Of a stretch of 19,708 nt of DNA, positions 17,643 through 19,708 are shown piece after piece (position 1 is the stretch's first letter; each line of letters begins with the position of its first letter). The notes beneath the pieces were generated by a model that did no database searches, was not told the DNA's origin, and saw only the letters and a list, made by a program, of their open reading frames with translations. The position numbers and the translations under genes were made by a program. The stretch is from NCBI GenBank assembly GCA_964058845.1, contig CAXKVR010000702.1:1-19708 (forward strand). The letters run 5' to 3'. The stretch is from Carex sylvatica (Eukaryota; Streptophyta; Magnoliopsida; Poales; Cyperaceae).

Positions 17643-19259
17643 TCATGCCAATGCCTTCGTAAGCACGTCTGCTACCTGCTTGTCTGAATTGACATATCTG
17701 ATCTCAACGTCACCATTTGTCACAAGGTCACGAATGAGATGAACACTTATGTCAATATGCTTGGTCCTTTCATGAACTTCTGGATTTTGCGCCATTGCTA
17801 TTGCTGATTGGTTGTCACAGAGTATCACTGTAGGCTGTTGCTGTTCCTGCTCAAAATCAGCAAGTATACGCCTCAACGAAACTGCTTGACAAGCCGCTGA
17901 ACTGACTGCTGAATAGTTTGCCTCAGAGGTTGACAACGCCACAGTTGCTTGCTTTGAACTTTCACCAACCTTGACAATTACCTTCTCTTGCTTGATAACA
18001 GTATCTTCTGTGATCATCTTTTTCAAAATATCTCCCTTAATACTTTTCATCTCCAGAAAACCTCTTCCATTTTCAAAGGAATCAGACACTTGACTTGGCA
18101 TGTCACCTCCTCTTTCCATGATTACCTCTGCTTGGGTTAACAGGTCTGGAGTCAATCCGCTGCCATCTAGTGCTGGAATTCTTACTTCTCTCTTTTTATC
18201 AATATTTTTTCCTTTTGTAAACTCTTCTTTTTCATCTCCCTCTCCTATCTTTTCTTCTACGGGCTCTTCTTCTTCTTCGACTACATGATCTTCCTCCTCT
18301 GTGATTGTAGGCTCTTGCTCAGGATTGACTTCTACAATATGTAGTCTCATCAAGGAAAGTCTCTTTTCTTCTTTCTCTGCCTCCATCTGTTCAGGCTGGT
18401 CGAAACATGATTCTGCCACCCTCAGTACTTGTGTATCAGTAATGGTAACCATATCGCCATCAAAATCCTTGTACTTGATCAGCACAGATTTTAATGAAGG
18501 AAAAATCTTTGTCACAATATCTCTCAACACCTTGAAACTACATTTTTCTGGCATCTGAGCTAGTCGTATATCATGGTTGTAAACCAGCTTCAACGGCCTC
18601 TGACGATTGAGCCCTAGATTCTCCACCTTGAGGGCTTTTTCATCAAACAAAATATTTCTACTCACCATGATTTTGCCACTTCCTGGACTGCTGCCACCAT
18701 TTTCTTTTATATGCACTCCTACTGTGCTCTTGCTGCTTGCATCAATCTTGTCAATTGCGCTGCTGGCCATGAAGAGAGTTGGTTGCGCATCCTCCTCTTC
18801 TGTATAATTTGCTTGACTCTCTTCTCTTTGCTTCTTCTTGTAGCAATCAGCCTGCACATGGCCGATTCTGTGACAATAATAGCACTCCACGTCTTGACCT
18901 TCTTCTCTCTGTTTCTTGTAGCAATCGGCTTGCATATGCCCTCTCTTATGACAGTAGTAGCATTCTACATCTTTCTTCGGTTGATTAGAGTGTGGTTGAC
19001 TGTAACTTGGATTTCCTCTGCCTCTGCAGCCTTGACTGCTTCGACCTCTGCTGTTACCTTGGCCTCTACCTCTGCCTTGCTTTTGGCTTCTTGAGAAATC
19101 GCCTTTAGTATAGAAAGCTTTGGTGTCGTCCTTCACTTCTGATCGGTTGAGACGAACTTCATGGACCTGCAGTGATCCCATTAACTCATCAAACGTGTAG
19201 GTGGATAGATCTTTGGATTCTTCGATCGCCGCCACCACATGATCCAACTTGGTTGTCAA
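17643..19259 (-). CDS. Chimeric Gag / PB1 / RNase H protein of the copia element, 538 codons
   Basis: One uninterrupted frame with five parts. Residues 1-45: the end of the copia Gag (UBN2-type) domain. Residues 60-95: an Arg/Gly-rich stretch. Residues 97-149: two CX2CX4HX4C zinc knuckles (C100/C103/H108/C113 and C126/C129/H134/C139) formed by a 26-residue duplication. Residues 195-208 ([14 protein letters not shown]): a scrap from the Pol region after integrase. Residues 219-283: a PB1 domain followed by [14 protein letters not shown] and an acidic tail to about 345, closely resembling plant PHOX/CLMP1-type TPR-PB1 proteins. Residues 352-434 are unrecognised. Residues 435-538: copia RNase H with E446, D482 and D531 but without the first catalytic Asp. 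The listed start codon is TTG; the first ATG is residue 27, so the real start may be there. The protein may bind RNA, but it cannot reverse-transcribe by itself. Confidence 0.85.
   Translation of the reverse strand: MTTKLDHVVAAIEESKDLSTYTFDELMGSLQVHEVRLNRSEVKDDTKAFYTKGDFSRSQKQGRGRGQGNSRGRSSQGCRGRGNPSYSQPHSNQPKKDVECYYCHKRGHMQADCYKKQREEGQDVECYYCHRIGHVQADCYKKKQREESQANYTEEEDAQPTLFMASSAIDKIDASSKSTVGVHIKENGGSSPGSGKIMVSRNILFDEKALKVENLGLNRQRPLKLVYNHDIRLAQMPEKCSFKVLRDIVTKIFPSLKSVLIKYKDFDGDMVTITDTQVLRVAESCFDQPEQMEAEKEEKRLSLMRLHIVEVNPEQEPTITEEEDHVVEEEEEPVEEKIGEGDEKEEFTKGKNIDKKREVRIPALDGSGLTPDLLTQAEVIMERGGDMPSQVSDSFENGRGFLEMKSIKGDILKKMITEDTVIKQEKVIVKVGESSKQATVALSTSEANYSAVSSAACQAVSLRRILADFEQEQQQPTVILCDNQSAIAMAQNPEVHERTKHIDISVHLIRDLVTNGDVEIRYVNSDKQVADVLTKALA
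18225..18605 (-). other. Probable captured host fragment (PB1 domain plus acidic tail)
   Basis: These codons (219 to about 345) have no counterpart in copia gag-pol. They encode a PB1 fold with a basic-cluster Lys (K224) in strand 1 and an acidic OPCA-type motif KDFDGD (264-269), followed by conserved tail words. Among plant families this fits PHOX/CLMP1-type proteins, which carry TPR repeats plus PB1. The TPR part is absent. The exact capture boundaries are unknown; the unrecognised stretch to codon 434 could be part of the capture or a second one. Confidence 0.72.
18813..18971 (-). repeat. In-frame duplication of the Gag zinc knuckle
   Basis: Codons 97-122 and 123-149 encode near-identical units, [20 protein letters not shown] and [20 protein letters not shown], each followed by (K)QREE. 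The duplication keeps the frame. Copia Gag proteins normally have one knuckle. Confidence 0.9.
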
Positions 19260-19270
19260 GCTGATACCAA
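19260..19270 (-). promoter_or_regulatory. Primer-binding site (initiator-Met tRNA type)
   Basis: Two bases inside the 5' LTR the minus strand reads TTGGTATCAGC. The TGGTATCAG core matches the 3' end of plant initiator methionine tRNA, the usual primer of Ty1-copia elements. The usual continuation AGC is altered to CTT, so the pairing is shorter than normal, close to where Gag sequence has been deleted. Confidence 0.85.
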
Positions 19271-19272
19271 TT

Positions 19273-19667
19273 TGTTGGAAATTTGTGAAGGATACAACAA
19301 TAGAGAGAAGAAATTTGCTGCTGAAATTTAACTTCTATTGCTTCCTTAATTCGGATACAAAGTACATCTCAATTTATAGCTAAACATTAATCTAAATCTA
19401 GAAATCTACTACAACTCATGACTCAACTAAATTTAGAAAAAACCAACCCCACTACCTGCACTAATTATGTCTAGAGTAAATAAGGAAACAACTAACTCCA
19501 CTACACACCTATAGCAGAATCTAAAAATAGTAAACCACCAAATCCTCTAACACAAACTTCTATTTTTGGTAGACACGTCACAGACTTCTATTTCTGGTAG
19601 ACATGTTATCTCCACCGAATCATAGGCTTCTAATTCGGTGTTGTTAATTTTGGATCAATATTTAACA
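19273..19667 (-). repeat. 5' LTR (395 bp) with promoter
   Basis: As the right-hand LTR of a minus-strand element it supplies the promoter. A TATA box (TATAAATT on the minus strand) lies at 19371-19378, about 100 bp before the LTR end, giving a transcript that starts near 19340 and runs into the interior. It differs from the other LTR at two sites. Confidence 0.95.
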
Positions 19668-19708
19668 GATTCTACTCTCTATCTTTCTGCTCTCTATCTT
19701 TCTCTTAT

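Larger units (their letters stand above)
17189..19667 (-). mobile_element. Young Ty1-copia-type LTR retrotransposon with captured host sequence (2479 bp)
   Basis: It is complete and bounded by the duplication gattc (17184-17188 and 19668-19672). The two LTRs are 395 bp each and differ at two positions only (17511 G against 19595 T; 17532 T against 19616 C). Both start TGTT and end AACA. The minus strand has a primer-binding site at 19260-19270 and a polypurine tract at 17584-17593. The 1689-bp interior has one long frame (19259-17643) joining Gag, a host-like PB1 segment and the end of RNase H; protease, nearly all of integrase, and reverse transcriptase are missing. It must therefore have moved with proteins from an autonomous relative. 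Using 2/395 and a commonly used plant rate of 1.3e-8 per site per year, insertion was about 0.2 million years ago, as an order of magnitude. Confidence 0.96.

Noticed and set aside
18711..19094. 127-codon plus-strand frame rich in Leu, Ser and Ala
   Set aside because: It is the antisense shadow of the Gag zinc-knuckle and Arg/Gly-rich coding region of the copia element.

Overview
The window is nuclear DNA of a flowering plant, probably a monocot; the species cannot be settled from the sequence. The evidence is one intact plant-specific L-type lectin receptor kinase, a plant TNP2-type CACTA transposon, a plant Ty1-copia element, an F-box relic, telo-box and TATA motifs, and very AT-rich spacers full of short foldback elements. 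Only two long reading frames look intact: the receptor kinase (11152-13131, +) and the chimeric open reading frame of a young copia element (17643-19259, -). Most of the rest is transposon-derived.

Layout. 1-6184: a nearly complete CACTA (En/Spm) element read on the minus strand. It holds a TNP2-type transposase (416-3786) broken by one frameshift, a putative 5'UTR intron with a 192-bp foldback, a TATA box, subterminal repeats and a terminal CACTA end at 6184; its other end lies outside the window. 6230-6480: the N-terminus of an F-box gene with two Trp codons turned into stops. 6621-7020: small direct repeats. 7092-9464: five foldback (MITE-like) elements separated only by CATA/TA microsatellite, followed by the truncated end of a second CACTA element (9465-9778). 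10632-11029: a sixth foldback element of the same kind, ending 122 bp before the receptor kinase start codon.

13132-15902: spacer with a short poly(A) retroposon with a 16-bp target duplication. A 1125-bp non-autonomous hAT element (14036-15160) follows, with an 8-bp duplication, sitting inside a roughly 95-bp tandem repeat whose neighbouring unit preserves the empty site. 15903-17081: an old, short LTR element with a GTTCA target duplication, in which one LTR carries a triplicated 98-bp promoter block. 17189-19667: a complete 2479-bp copia-type element with 395-bp LTRs (two differences), a GATTC duplication, primer-binding site and polypurine tract.

The most notable item is the last element. 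Its single 538-codon frame joins the end of Gag (two duplicated zinc knuckles), a scrap of Pol, a PB1 domain with acidic tail that resembles host PHOX/CLMP1-type TPR-PB1 proteins, and the C-terminal part of the copia RNase H. It appears to be a recently moved, host-gene-capturing, non-autonomous retrotransposon. The second notable item is that six foldback elements share an 11-bp tip of the form GAGNNNRRCTA and all sit in TA-rich microsatellite.
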